Below are positions 1 to 8,154 of a DNA stretch of 64,000 nt, one piece after another. Location of the stretch: NCBI GenBank assembly GCA_015232855.1, contig JADFYW010000001.1:120830-184829 (forward strand), read 5' to 3'. Origin of the DNA: Fibrobacteria bacterium (GTDB taxonomy: Bacteria; Fibrobacterota; Fibrobacteria; UBA11236; JADFYW01). Position 1 is the first letter of the stretch. Every line of letters begins with the position of its first letter. A program made the translations under genes and the position numbers. The notes under the pieces are model-generated. The model ran no database searches and was not told where the DNA came from. It worked only from the letters and a program-made list of their open reading frames with translations.

Positions 1-765
1 CAATCCTTTCCTTATTAAAAATCTGTTCTCCGGCGTAACAGGTACAATATCAGCAAGACTGGCTACAGCAACCAAAGAAATAAAATAGTCGGGAACAGAT
101 ATTTTTTTATTCATTAAAAGACGAACCGCTAGTAAATATGCCAGAGCAGCTCCACATAGAGACTTATTAGGGTAACTACACCCTTGCTGATTTGGGTTCA
201 CCACTGCTTCTGCAGGGGGTAACTCACTGGGAACCTGGTGGTGGTCAGTAACAATAACCTTAATCCCAAGTTGGCGGGCAAGAGTAATTTCTTTTAGTGC
301 AGAAACACCGGTATCCACCGTAAGAAGCCATTTAATACCCTGAGCCTTAAACTTTTTAATATTTTTCTCTGAAATACCATATCCATCATTAAACCGGTGA
401 GGAATAAAGTATTCCGCATTGTAGCCACAGAGTTTTAAGGCACGATATAAAATTGCGGTTGCAGAAATCCCATCAACGTCATAATCCCCATGTACCATGA
501 TTTTTTCACCATTCAACTGAACCCCTTCGAGTATGGTGACCGCTTTTTCAAAATCGAGCATAAGAGAGAGATCACAATCCCCCTGGAACTCCGCTAAAAA
601 GAAACTTCGGGCCGATTCAGCACTACGAATATTTTTTTTCCAAAGTAATTCTGCTACAAAGAAAGGAGCCTTCATCTTTTCAGCAAATAGTCTGATATTA
701 GGATCAGTAGACTCTTTTGGGGCTTGCACTAAAGTGCTTTTGGTATCTGGGCTGACAATGGACAT
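1..765 (-). CDS. recJ: Single-stranded-DNA-specific exonuclease RecJ (5' part only)
   Basis: This is the first 255 residues of RecJ, the 5'-3' single-strand DNA exonuclease of the DHH phosphoesterase family, used in recombination and mismatch repair in the cytoplasm. The gene runs off the window edge, so the C-terminal half (DHHA1 and OB-fold) is missing here. Motif I, HGDYDVDG, lies at about residues 92-99; further on TVDTG and the eponymous TDHH are visible, followed by a typical VVNPNQ and CGAALAY stretch. The ATG at 765 is preceded by AAAAGG at a suitable distance. It follows holB by 21 bases and looks like the last visible gene of the ftsX-envC-holB-recJ operon. Family assignment is firm from the motifs. 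Confidence 0.95.
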   Translation of the reverse strand, partial: MSIVSPDTKSTLVQAPKESTDPNIRLFAEKMKAPFFVAELLWKKNIRSAESARSFFLAEFQGDCDLSLMLDFEKAVTILEGVQLNGEKIMVHGDYDVDGISATAILYRALKLCGYNAEYFIPHRFNDGYGISEKNIKKFKAQGIKWLLTVDTGVSALKEITLARQLGIKVIVTDHHQVPSELPPAEAVVNPNQQGCSYPNKSLCGAALAYLLAVRLLMNKKISVPDYFISLVAVASLADIVPVTPENRFLIRKGL

Positions 766-786
766 AGAGTACCTTTTAAAACAGGA

Positions 787-1857
787 CTACTTCCATTGCA
801 AAAAATTACCGAGTAGAGCAATCCGTGGATTCGAATATTGAGAAACAGCCTTCATGGATGATTCCAAAAACTTGATGTATGTATCAATTTCTACATTACC
901 TATAATTTCTGTGAATTTTAAAATCTGCTCATGCTCAATATATTCAGCCAACCCATTTTTTACCTGCAAAGAAACCCGAATCATCTCAAGAACCAGTTCC
1001 ATGATTTTTAGACATTGTTCCATATTGGACAACTCGGAATGCGCATTGATAAACTCTGAAAAGGCATAAAAATTTTGTGTTACAGAAGATATTAGAAAAT
1101 CCTCAGCCAACTGAAATAATTTCACACCGTCATGCAGTTCATAGTCAATATAGGTGCCAGGTGATCCGGCACAAAAAGGTATGAGTTGTTTCTGGGGCGG
1201 TATTTCATGTTGTTGAGCATATGCTTCAACAAAAAGTGTCATATCATCCTGGGACAAAGGAGGTAAACGAAGCTGTACACACCTTGAAAGTATTGTTGAT
1301 AAAATTTTTTCCCTGTTTTCACAGCTTATCAAAAAATAGGTTTTAGGGGGAGGCTCTTCCAGCATCTTAAGCAAGGCATTTGCAGCAGGCTCCATCATGC
1401 ATTCAATCCCCAGGATAAATATTATCCTGGTGATTCGGGTGCTTTCAGCATATTTTTCTTTTGTTGTTAAGACCCTGGCCTGTTCAATTGAAATATGCTG
1501 ACGGGGAGAGGGGTTGAACCCGTAAGGCTCTTGGAGCAAGTCTGATACTTGCTTAGCGATAGCCACTGCTAGTTTATCTTTTTGCTTTTGTTCTGCCTCT
1601 TTGAGTGGTATTAAAAAATGAACATTGTCACGGCTTCGGTTTTGCCACTCCAGACAGGATCGGCACTTCCTGCAAGGCCTGATATCTGTCGACTCACAAA
1701 GAAGTAGTTCACCAATATCGAGTAAAAAGGGAACCTGACCTATACCAGGTATACCTGAGACAAGAATATTTTGAGGAAAAATACCAGATTCAAGCGACTT
1801 TTTGATAAATTCTTTTTGTGCCGAATGACCGACCGTTCTTGTAAATTTTAATTCCAC
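787..1857 (-). CDS. holB: DNA polymerase III delta' subunit (clamp-loader)
   Basis: The 356-residue protein has the AAA+ fold of clamp-loader delta'. The P-loop region reads GIPGIGQV, in which the Walker A lysine is replaced by glutamine; this fits delta', which in E. coli does not hydrolyse ATP. A four-cysteine zinc-binding cluster (C-x8-C-x2-C-x2-C) begins near residue 54. The conserved MMEPAANALLKMLEEPP stretch, typical of delta' and tau, sits in the middle, followed by the ILSRC sensor region. It would work in the replisome, loading the beta clamp. It lies 4 bases downstream of the envC-like stop and 21 bases before recJ, so it is likely co-transcribed with both. A tau/gamma assignment is unlikely because the Walker lysine is missing and no long C-terminal domain follows. 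Confidence 0.9.
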   Translation of the reverse strand: MELKFTRTVGHSAQKEFIKKSLESGIFPQNILVSGIPGIGQVPFLLDIGELLLCESTDIRPCRKCRSCLEWQNRSRDNVHFLIPLKEAEQKQKDKLAVAIAKQVSDLLQEPYGFNPSPRQHISIEQARVLTTKEKYAESTRITRIIFILGIECMMEPAANALLKMLEEPPPKTYFLISCENREKILSTILSRCVQLRLPPLSQDDMTLFVEAYAQQHEIPPQKQLIPFCAGSPGTYIDYELHDGVKLFQLAEDFLISSVTQNFYAFSEFINAHSELSNMEQCLKIMELVLEMIRVSLQVKNGLAEYIEHEQILKFTEIIGNVEIDTYIKFLESSMKAVSQYSNPRIALLGNFLQWK

Positions 1858-1861
1858 ACAA

Positions 1862-3043
1862 CTAATTTATCATAGATTTCAACCATTTTACAGGGTCAAC
1901 CGGATCCTTTTCTTTCCGTACCTCAAAATACACATTACGTCGGGAACTACTTATATCTCTGGGAACCCTTGCTATTTCTCTACACCCTTTCACCTTATCT
2001 CCGCTCTTCACTTTAATATTATGGAGATTACCATAAATATTATAGTACCCCGATCCGTTATAAATAATGAGTCCTTTGCCATATCCGGGAATATTCCCTT
2101 CATACACAACTTCCCCTTCAGCTGCAGATAAAACAGCACTACCAGCATCGCCTAAATATTCCACTCCCAGATTTCTTGTAGATGTTTTAAGTTTCGAATG
2201 ATAATGCAGGCCAAACATAGAAACGATACGTCCTTTTGATGGTCTGCAGAATTCACCCTTTTTATTAATCTTCCTGGCGTTTTTAGCAAGCTCTGAGCGC
2301 CGTTGTCTTTCGAGTGTTTTAATGATTGCAGCTAAAGCCTCTGCGTTTCTTTCCATCTCATTTAAAGCCTGGCGCTTAGCCTGTTCATCGTTCTGAAGCT
2401 TCACTATTTGATTTTTTAATTCGTCTTGCTCATTGGTAAAATTGGTAATTTCCCGAATTTTAAATTTTTTAAAAGCTATTACTTCTTTCATTTTCTTTTT
2501 CAGCTCATATATTTTTTCTCGTTTTTCTATTTCATCCTGTCTGGATTCATGAATCATTTTTTTATCATATTCCACCATTCTTTTAAGGAGATACACTGTT
2601 TTCAAAAAATCGGTATTGTCCTGTAATTCCATACCAAGAAAGATATTCTTCCTGGTGACAGGATTGCCCTTAATAAATAACATACGGACACGTTTACCTA
2701 TCAACCGATGCCTATGATTAATTCGCTTAATGAGAGAATCTAGCTCGGTCTCCTGCTTTTCCTGTGAATACTTCAGCGTCCTGCTTGTCTTATTCAGTTG
2801 CCTTATATATTCTTCAATCAATCCTGTATTTTCATTAATCTTTCGGATTTTTCCAAGTACATCTGTCTTACGCTTAAGTACCGTATTCAGCTCTTTTCTT
2901 TCTTTTTCCAGAGCATGTTTGATGTTTTTTAAAACGCGCTTTTGCTTTTGTAATTCTGTGCTCAGATTTTTTGAAAAGCCAGAATGAGTAGCACAAAGCC
3001 CAAACACCAGCATAAGGAAAACATAACGAGTCAACCTGACCAT
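1862..3043 (-). CDS. EnvC-like murein hydrolase activator (degenerate M23/LytM protein)
   Basis: A signal peptide (residues 1-24) precedes about 230 residues of charged, Leu-rich coiled coil, then a LytM/M23 domain from about residue 260 to the end. The catalytic metal ligands of active M23 peptidases appear lost: the usual HxGxD motif reads NLGVEY, and the first His of the HxH motif (normally YGH) reads YGN. This is the state seen in E. coli EnvC, which activates amidases rather than cutting peptidoglycan itself. The gene starts 4 bases after the ftsX stop, and the FtsX extracellular domain is the known partner of EnvC-type coiled coils. I therefore infer a periplasmic regulator of septal peptidoglycan hydrolysis. 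The symbol envC is not assigned because orthology was not tested. Confidence 0.85.
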   Translation of the reverse strand: MVRLTRYVFLMLVFGLCATHSGFSKNLSTELQKQKRVLKNIKHALEKERKELNTVLKRKTDVLGKIRKINENTGLIEEYIRQLNKTSRTLKYSQEKQETELDSLIKRINHRHRLIGKRVRMLFIKGNPVTRKNIFLGMELQDNTDFLKTVYLLKRMVEYDKKMIHESRQDEIEKREKIYELKKKMKEVIAFKKFKIREITNFTNEQDELKNQIVKLQNDEQAKRQALNEMERNAEALAAIIKTLERQRRSELAKNARKINKKGEFCRPSKGRIVSMFGLHYHSKLKTSTRNLGVEYLGDAGSAVLSAAEGEVVYEGNIPGYGKGLIIYNGSGYYNIYGNLHNIKVKSGDKVKGCREIARVPRDISSSRRNVYFEVRKEKDPVDPVKWLKSMIN

Positions 3044-3046
3044 TAA

Positions 3047-3958
3047 TTAATTGTCCTCATGTATGAATTTTCTAACCGTCCTGAAACTGGCCCAGCTTCC
3101 CATTAAGGAAGTAAATAAAATAAGAATAAGAGGAATGAGAAATTTGCCTTTAATGGAAAAACCAGGAGAAATCATGTCTATTAAAAAGAACGCAATAAAG
3201 GTACAAGTAACCCCGAAAACACTTCCTGCCAGTCCCAGAATCAGTCCTTCAAGTAAAAAGGGGATGGTAATAAACACCTCATCGGCACCGCAGTATTTCA
3301 TATTTTCAACCAGAGTTTTTCGTGTAAACAAGTTAAGCTTTACCGCATTGGATACAATTAAAACCAGCCCCCCACCGATAAACAGAAAAAGAAAAAAACC
3401 TAAAGTCATAAGTGGTAGTTTCCATTTATCCAGCCATACCAGATGTGCATGATAACCAGTTACTTCTTCAACGCCCCTGATGCTCTTTAAAATTTCTTTT
3501 AAGCGATTGATTTTATCCGCTGTTTGGTAATACTTATCCGGAAATAGAATAAATGATGGGGGTAATGGATTATAGGGCAATACCTCCAGCATTTCAGGAT
3601 CGAATTCTTTCTGGAATTCTGTGAGTGCCTCTTTTTTACTCACAAATACACAAGAATCCAGATGAGGAACTCTGGAAAGGGTTCTTTTTACTCTCTTGAT
3701 TGATTTTGCATCTTCAGCATTTTGAGCAAGAAATACTCTTATGGTACTGGTTGCCGAACCACCGGTTTGGTCAGCCTGGAAATTGGCGATAGAAAGGAAA
3801 ATGGACAAACCAATAAGAATAATACCAGCAACAGATGTTGTTATACCAATAGTAAAAATGGAAGTCCAGGAAATAAGTCGGGCGCCTTTGAACCCTCTTA
3901 TTGCCTCTTTTAGAAGATATATTTTCTGATGTCTCATACCCTGGAAGATAAAAACCAC
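3047..3958 (-). CDS. ftsX: Cell division ABC-transporter-like permease FtsX
   Basis: The protein has the FtsX layout: one N-terminal transmembrane helix (about residues 28-54), a periplasmic domain of about 120 residues with the family pattern YNPLPPSF, then three more helices near residues 185-205, 230-255 and 275-295. FtsX, with the ATPase FtsE, couples divisome activity to EnvC-type hydrolase activators. The partner here is the envC-like gene directly downstream. No ftsE is adjacent: the upstream neighbour is the divergent tsaD. The longest frame begins with GTG at 3958; an ATG seven codons in (3937) is an equally good start because neither has a clear ribosome binding site, although AGGG lies just before the ATG. 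The function call is firm, the start is not. Confidence 0.88.
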   Translation of the reverse strand: MVFIFQGMRHQKIYLLKEAIRGFKGARLISWTSIFTIGITTSVAGIILIGLSIFLSIANFQADQTGGSATSTIRVFLAQNAEDAKSIKRVKRTLSRVPHLDSCVFVSKKEALTEFQKEFDPEMLEVLPYNPLPPSFILFPDKYYQTADKINRLKEILKSIRGVEEVTGYHAHLVWLDKWKLPLMTLGFFLFLFIGGGLVLIVSNAVKLNLFTRKTLVENMKYCGADEVFITIPFLLEGLILGLAGSVFGVTCTFIAFFLIDMISPGFSIKGKFLIPLILILFTSLMGSWASFRTVRKFIHEDN

Positions 3959-4016
3959 GGAAGAAGATGCAATCGCTAAATAGACGCCATCTGGATCAAC
4001 AATTACCTTTCTGTAT

Positions 4017-5021
4017 ATGTTAACCCTTGGAATAGAAACTTCCTGTGATGAAACTGCCTGCGGAATTGTAGATCACGAACTTAATGTGCTGGCAAATAAA
4101 ATATTTACGCAAGAAGAGTATCATCGGCGTCACGGTGGTGTAGTCCCGGAAATTGCAGCTCGTGCTCATCTTGAAAAGATTAATGACGTTGTCCAGAGCG
4201 CAATAGACTCTGCCGGTATATCTGCAGAAGATATTGACTTAATAGCATTTACCCGGGGTCCGGGGCTCATCGGCCCTTTGTTGGTAGGAGCCTCTTTCGC
4301 CATGGGCATGGGAAGCATGCTCGGAAAACCCGCAAAAGGTGTAAATCATCTTGAAGGACATTTAGGGGCCGCTTATCTCAATTGTAAAGCGCTGTCCCCC
4401 CCTTTTATCTGCCTTACTGTTTCAGGGGGGCATACTGAAATATGTCTGGTTCAAAATCATTTTAAATACCAAATCATTGGTAAAACAAGAGATGATGCAG
4501 CAGGTGAGGCTTTTGATAAATGTGGTAAAATATTACAGTTGGGTTATCCTGCCGGACCAATAATTTCAAAACTGGCAAAAAATGGAAATAGAGATTTTAT
4601 CCGGTTTCCCCAGGGTATGAATATGAAAAACAACTTTGAATTTTCTTTTAGCGGCCTTAAAACAGCGTTCTTACGTAAGATGTCGGAAATTTCAGAAGAT
4701 GTCAAAAAGAAACATCTCAATGACATTTGCGCGTCCCTGGAATCAGCCATTGTAGAAATCCTGGTAAAAAAGACTATCCGCGCAGCCCATAAAAACGCAT
4801 GTTCGAAAGTTGTAGTATGTGGAGGAGTTTCTGCAAACCATTATCTCAGACAACGAATGCAGGAAGATTGCACGAAACAAAATCTGAATTTGATTATCCC
4901 AGAACTCGCCTTCTGCACCGACAATGGAGCGATGATAGCAGCAATTGCCCAATTGCGCGAAAATCAGCACATTTTCCCTATTCGGACCCAGGTAAAACCG
5001 TCCCTGTCCTGGAACGATTAA
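4017..5021 (+). CDS. tsaD: tRNA N6-adenosine threonylcarbamoyltransferase TsaD
   Basis: TsaD transfers the threonylcarbamoyl group to A37 of ANN-decoding tRNAs, working with TsaB and TsaE in the cytoplasm. The 334-residue length is normal for the family. Visible signatures are GIETSCDETA at the N terminus (ASKHA ATPase phosphate loop), the metal-binding pair HLEGH near residues 109-113, TVSGGHTE, the AGEAFDKCGK segment, and CTDNGAM near the C terminus with the last metal-ligand Asp. It is divergent from ftsX with only 58 bases between the two starts, and no good Shine-Dalgarno sequence precedes the ATG. The flagellin gene follows but has its own promoter and leader, so the two are probably not a functional unit. 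Confidence 0.96.
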   Translation: MLTLGIETSCDETACGIVDHELNVLANKIFTQEEYHRRHGGVVPEIAARAHLEKINDVVQSAIDSAGISAEDIDLIAFTRGPGLIGPLLVGASFAMGMGSMLGKPAKGVNHLEGHLGAAYLNCKALSPPFICLTVSGGHTEICLVQNHFKYQIIGKTRDDAAGEAFDKCGKILQLGYPAGPIISKLAKNGNRDFIRFPQGMNMKNNFEFSFSGLKTAFLRKMSEISEDVKKKHLNDICASLESAIVEILVKKTIRAAHKNACSKVVVCGGVSANHYLRQRMQEDCTKQNLNLIIPELAFCTDNGAMIAAIAQLRENQHIFPIRTQVKPSLSWND

Positions 5022-5039
5022 TTTATTTTAAAAAAAAAT

Positions 5040-5067
5040 TAAAGGAAATACACTTTCCTGCCGATAA
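5040..5067 (+). promoter_or_regulatory. Sigma-28 (FliA-type) promoter of the flagellin gene
   Basis: A perfect GCCGATAA -10 element lies at 5060-5067 and a TAAA -35 core at 5040-5043, separated by 16 bases (the enterobacterial consensus spacing is 15). An A/T-rich tract just upstream (5021-5039) could act as an UP element. The predicted transcription start near 5074-5076 gives a leader of about 70 bases before the flagellin ATG. Sigma-28 control of flagellin is standard in flagellated bacteria, and the location makes this call strong. Confidence 0.88.
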
Positions 5068-5097
5068 AAAACACAGAGGTTCCTGTAGGCAAAAAAA

Positions 5098-5142
5098 GTT
5101 CAGCAAGGATGCTGGTACTTTTTATAAACAAGGAGGTTACAC
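5098..5142 (+). promoter_or_regulatory. Flagellin leader with CsrA-type hairpin and CsrA-type site on the ribosome binding site
   Basis: CAGC (5101-5104) and GCTG (5111-5114) pair around the six-base loop AAGGAT, placing GGA in a hairpin loop as preferred by CsrA/RsmA. A second site, ACAAGGAGGT at 5129-5138, matches the CsrA consensus ACARGGANGT and includes the strong Shine-Dalgarno AAGGAGG, seven bases before the ATG at 5143. Two such sites over a flagellin leader resemble the Bacillus hag arrangement repressed by CsrA and relieved by FliW. Neither csrA nor fliW is in the window, so the regulation is inferred. Confidence 0.6.
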
Positions 5143-6027
5143 ATGCGAATCAATCATAATATTTCGGCTATGATGGCCCAAAACGCCAGTCGAATTCAAG
5201 GCGGAATGCTCACCAGCTCCCTGGAAAAACTCTCAACTGGTCTGCGGATTAACCGTGCGTCTGATGACGCTGCTGGTTTATCGGTATCTGAGCAGTTAAG
5301 AACCCAGATAAGGGGCTTAAAGCAAGCACAATCTAACGCCAACGAGGGTATAGGTCTTCTACAAATTGCAGAAGGCGCAGCGAATGAGATTTCTGAAATG
5401 CTGCAACGGATGCGTGAACTTGCCGTTCAAAGCGCAAACGATACTCTCACCAGTACAGAACGGTCATACACCAACACGGAATTCCAGGCTCTTATGACTG
5501 AAATTTCACGTATTAGTCAGTCCACTCAATACAACGGACAGACATTACTTGATGGTGCTTCTGGTTCATTTGGTGTATCAGGTGGTACATCTTCTGTTAT
5601 CCATATCGGAGCCAATAATAATAAAGGCTCTGTAACTGGAACAGTTGATACGTTATCTGTTACTCTTGATGCACTCACATTGGGAGCTCTCGGCATTACC
5701 TTACAGGCTGCCGGAGGCACATCAACGACAAACATAACCAATCAAACTAATTCTTTTAATGCAATTACAGCAATTGATACAGCTATTAAGTCAATAAATA
5801 ATATGCGTGCAGATATGGGTGCTTATATAAACAGACTTGAGCATGCTATCAACAATACGGCCAACACCCATTTTAACACTCAAGATGCTGAAGCCAGGAT
5901 AAGGGACGTGGATTTCGCTTATGAAACCACACAATTTACCAAGGCTCAGATACTAAATCAATCATCTATTGCGATGCTTTCCCAGGCGAATTCAATTCCT
6001 CAGGCAGTATTGCAATTACTTGGCTGA
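5143..6027 (+). CDS. fliC: Flagellin (filament subunit)
   Basis: This 294-residue protein has the two conserved ends of flagellin: the N-terminal D0/D1 region (residues 1-140, starting MRINHNISAM and including NRASDDAAGL) and the C-terminal D1/D0 region ending AMLSQANSIPQAVLQLLG. The variable centre is only about 60-70 residues long and rich in Thr, Ser and Gly, so the filament surface domain is small. The protein is exported by the flagellar type III apparatus and polymerises outside the cell. A very strong ribosome binding site and a sigma-28 promoter precede it and a terminator follows, so it is a monocistronic, late-class flagellar gene. No other flagellar gene is nearby. Confidence 0.97.
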   Translation: MRINHNISAMMAQNASRIQGGMLTSSLEKLSTGLRINRASDDAAGLSVSEQLRTQIRGLKQAQSNANEGIGLLQIAEGAANEISEMLQRMRELAVQSANDTLTSTERSYTNTEFQALMTEISRISQSTQYNGQTLLDGASGSFGVSGGTSSVIHIGANNNKGSVTGTVDTLSVTLDALTLGALGITLQAAGGTSTTNITNQTNSFNAITAIDTAIKSINNMRADMGAYINRLEHAINNTANTHFNTQDAEARIRDVDFAYETTQFTKAQILNQSSIAMLSQANSIPQAVLQLLG

Positions 6028-6053
6028 TTCTTAACCCTCATCGATTAGTAGAG

Positions 6054-6080
6054 AAGACCGGATACCCTTCCGGTCTTTTT
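6054..6080 (+). terminator. Rho-independent terminator after flagellin
   Basis: AAGACCGG (6054-6061) pairs perfectly with CCGGTCTT (6070-6077) across an eight-base loop, followed by a run of T to 6080. It sits 26 bases after the flagellin stop and is the clearest intrinsic terminator in the window. Confidence 0.9.
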
Positions 6081-6239
6081 CATTATTTTCTTCTTCATAA
6101 GACTTGTTGAAATAAATTTCTTAGAACCTGACTGGCTCGTTATCAAGCCGGGAATTTATTACTATTGAGCTCACTGTTTTTACTTCCCCTCTTTGGTGAG
6201 TTTGCAGTGGATTGATAACGGATTTTTATATAGTACCTC

Positions 6240-8150
6240 ATGCTAAAAATAAAAGACTTTCTCGAAAATTCTCCCCGTAAACACCTCACCCGGTTATTCC
6301 ATTCGATGAATAATACCAAGGGCTTGGTACAGGGGAGTAAAGTTACCCAGGCCTGTTATGATTGGGCCACAGATATGGATAGACTTAAAAGGTCAACAAA
6401 GACTCTTTCTGACCAGGAAAAAAGTCTTCTTACCGTCATATGCCTTTCTGAAAATAGAGGTATTAGCGAAATGGAAGCCCGGAAAATCACAGAATCAACT
6501 GAAACACCAGTTATAAATATACTTTCAACATTTGAAGATGAACTTTTATGTTACCGAAGAAAAGGGACGGTTAATTCCTGGCATTGTTTTCAGGAGAACC
6601 AGAATCTACTTGTACACCTTTTACCTATAGAAGAATATAGGGAAGAGTCTTCGTTCGCATGCCTTGACTATCAGTATTATCTTAGCGCCCATCTCCTGCA
6701 TTTTATAAGCAGAATACAACTGGGCGATATCAAAATTACCCAAAAAGCAGAACTTCATCGCAAATCAAGTTCCCAACTGATGAATAAACTCAGTAATGGA
6801 AATAAACTTTCCTCGTCTTTAAGCAGTTTTGAAATAAGCTGGCTCTATCAGTTCCTGGTTCAAACAGCCTCAGTTGAAGAATTCAAAGGCTGGCTTCAAC
6901 TTAATGCTAAAGGCAAAGCATTACCCGAACTTTCAACAAACGAACTCTGGCAACAGTTGTATACCTGGTGGCGTGACACCCGGCTTTTTGGAGGTGACAA
7001 TTTTTTAGCCATACTGAGCCGCTTCTATCAAAAAGAAATATCAATTGAATTGCTCGTGCAATTAACCTGGTTTTATTCTGAACATCCTGGTTATTTATCT
7101 TTGAGCGATACCGGAAAAAAAGTAATGACTGGTTTATGCTGGGAACAGTTACCCGTGGTTTTAAGGGAAGCCGGGCTTCTTGGCCTGATTGCCTTTACCA
7201 TTGCAAAGGGTAAAATCACACATGCCAAATTTAACTCCCAGCCTATGATTCATCTCCAGGAAATCAATTTACCAACAGAAGAGCAAACACCAGAAAATCC
7301 TGGCCTTAGCAAACAAGAACAACCTATCAGTCTTCCGAATTTTGAAAGTTTATTACCTCCCTCTGCATCCCCATTACACCGATTTCAGGTAGAACTTATT
7401 GCGGAAAGAAAAAATGATGAAAACCTCACACGTTATAAGTTCACAAAAGAATCTGTTATCAAAGGATTCCAAAGCGGTCTCACTCAAGAAGCATACAATA
7501 CCCTTATTGATTGGCTTGGCTTTGATATAAATTCCAAGACTATTTTCGAAGAATGGTCAGAAAGTTTCAACAGCTGTACATTTTCTGATGTCTTACTTTT
7601 ACACATAGACAAACCTGAGCGGCTTGAAGAATTAAACACGATACCACAATTCACAATGTTGATACAAGAGCTTATCCCCGGATATGGTTTTATTGTACCT
7701 CGAAAAAATAAAGAAGCGGTTATTGCTTTTTTACACCAGTTTGGCCTGTATCCAGGGGACAGCAGCCTTCAGTATCAAAGAGCAAAACCGGTGCCAATCA
7801 ACAATGAAATAAATAATCAATTTTCTCACCCTATCCCCCGGGGCAAGATCATCTATTTTCAATCTGCCACCCCCATCCCCGAACCCAGTAAAGCTTTAAA
7901 AAACCGCTATACATCATCAATAGCACCTCCATCCCTACCCGAAAAAGTGCGTATTATTAAATATGCCATCTTAGTAGAAAAAAATGTTGACATGCGTTTT
8001 TCCGAAACCGCTCGTCCCTCAGTACAAATCAAACCACTCCATATCATAAAAGAAAGTGATAACGGAAAAATAATCGCCCTTGATGTGGAAACCGGTTTTA
8101 GGAATGAATATGTTCTTGATAAGATTTCGCATATAAAAGTTATGGAATAA
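6240..8150 (+). CDS. Helicase-associated domain protein with WYL-like C terminus
   Basis: A 636-residue soluble protein without signal peptide. At about residues 455-500 the pattern (a hydrophobic strand, KPERLEELNTIPQF, then YGFIVPRKNKEAVIAFL and FGLYPG) resembles the helicase-associated domain found beside XPB/Ssl2-type helicases (Helicase_C_3 type). The last 65 residues look like a WYL domain: a basic start with a helix, the KPLHI strand and NEYVLDKISHIKV at the end. No helicase ATPase motifs are present. The ATG at 6240 has no good ribosome binding site. It lies 4 bases before dnaE, so the two are probably translated from one message, which hints at a role in DNA repair or replication. 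The domain calls are from pattern recognition only. Confidence 0.6.
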   Translation: MLKIKDFLENSPRKHLTRLFHSMNNTKGLVQGSKVTQACYDWATDMDRLKRSTKTLSDQEKSLLTVICLSENRGISEMEARKITESTETPVINILSTFEDELLCYRRKGTVNSWHCFQENQNLLVHLLPIEEYREESSFACLDYQYYLSAHLLHFISRIQLGDIKITQKAELHRKSSSQLMNKLSNGNKLSSSLSSFEISWLYQFLVQTASVEEFKGWLQLNAKGKALPELSTNELWQQLYTWWRDTRLFGGDNFLAILSRFYQKEISIELLVQLTWFYSEHPGYLSLSDTGKKVMTGLCWEQLPVVLREAGLLGLIAFTIAKGKITHAKFNSQPMIHLQEINLPTEEQTPENPGLSKQEQPISLPNFESLLPPSASPLHRFQVELIAERKNDENLTRYKFTKESVIKGFQSGLTQEAYNTLIDWLGFDINSKTIFEEWSESFNSCTFSDVLLLHIDKPERLEELNTIPQFTMLIQELIPGYGFIVPRKNKEAVIAFLHQFGLYPGDSSLQYQRAKPVPINNEINNQFSHPIPRGKIIYFQSATPIPEPSKALKNRYTSSIAPPSLPEKVRIIKYAILVEKNVDMRFSETARPSVQIKPLHIIKESDNGKIIALDVETGFRNEYVLDKISHIKVME

Positions 8151-8154
8151 CCAA

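Noticed and set aside
4799-5173. A 124-codon open frame running from tsaD into flagellin
   Set aside because: It overlaps two certain genes in another frame and crosses the sigma-28 promoter and leader.
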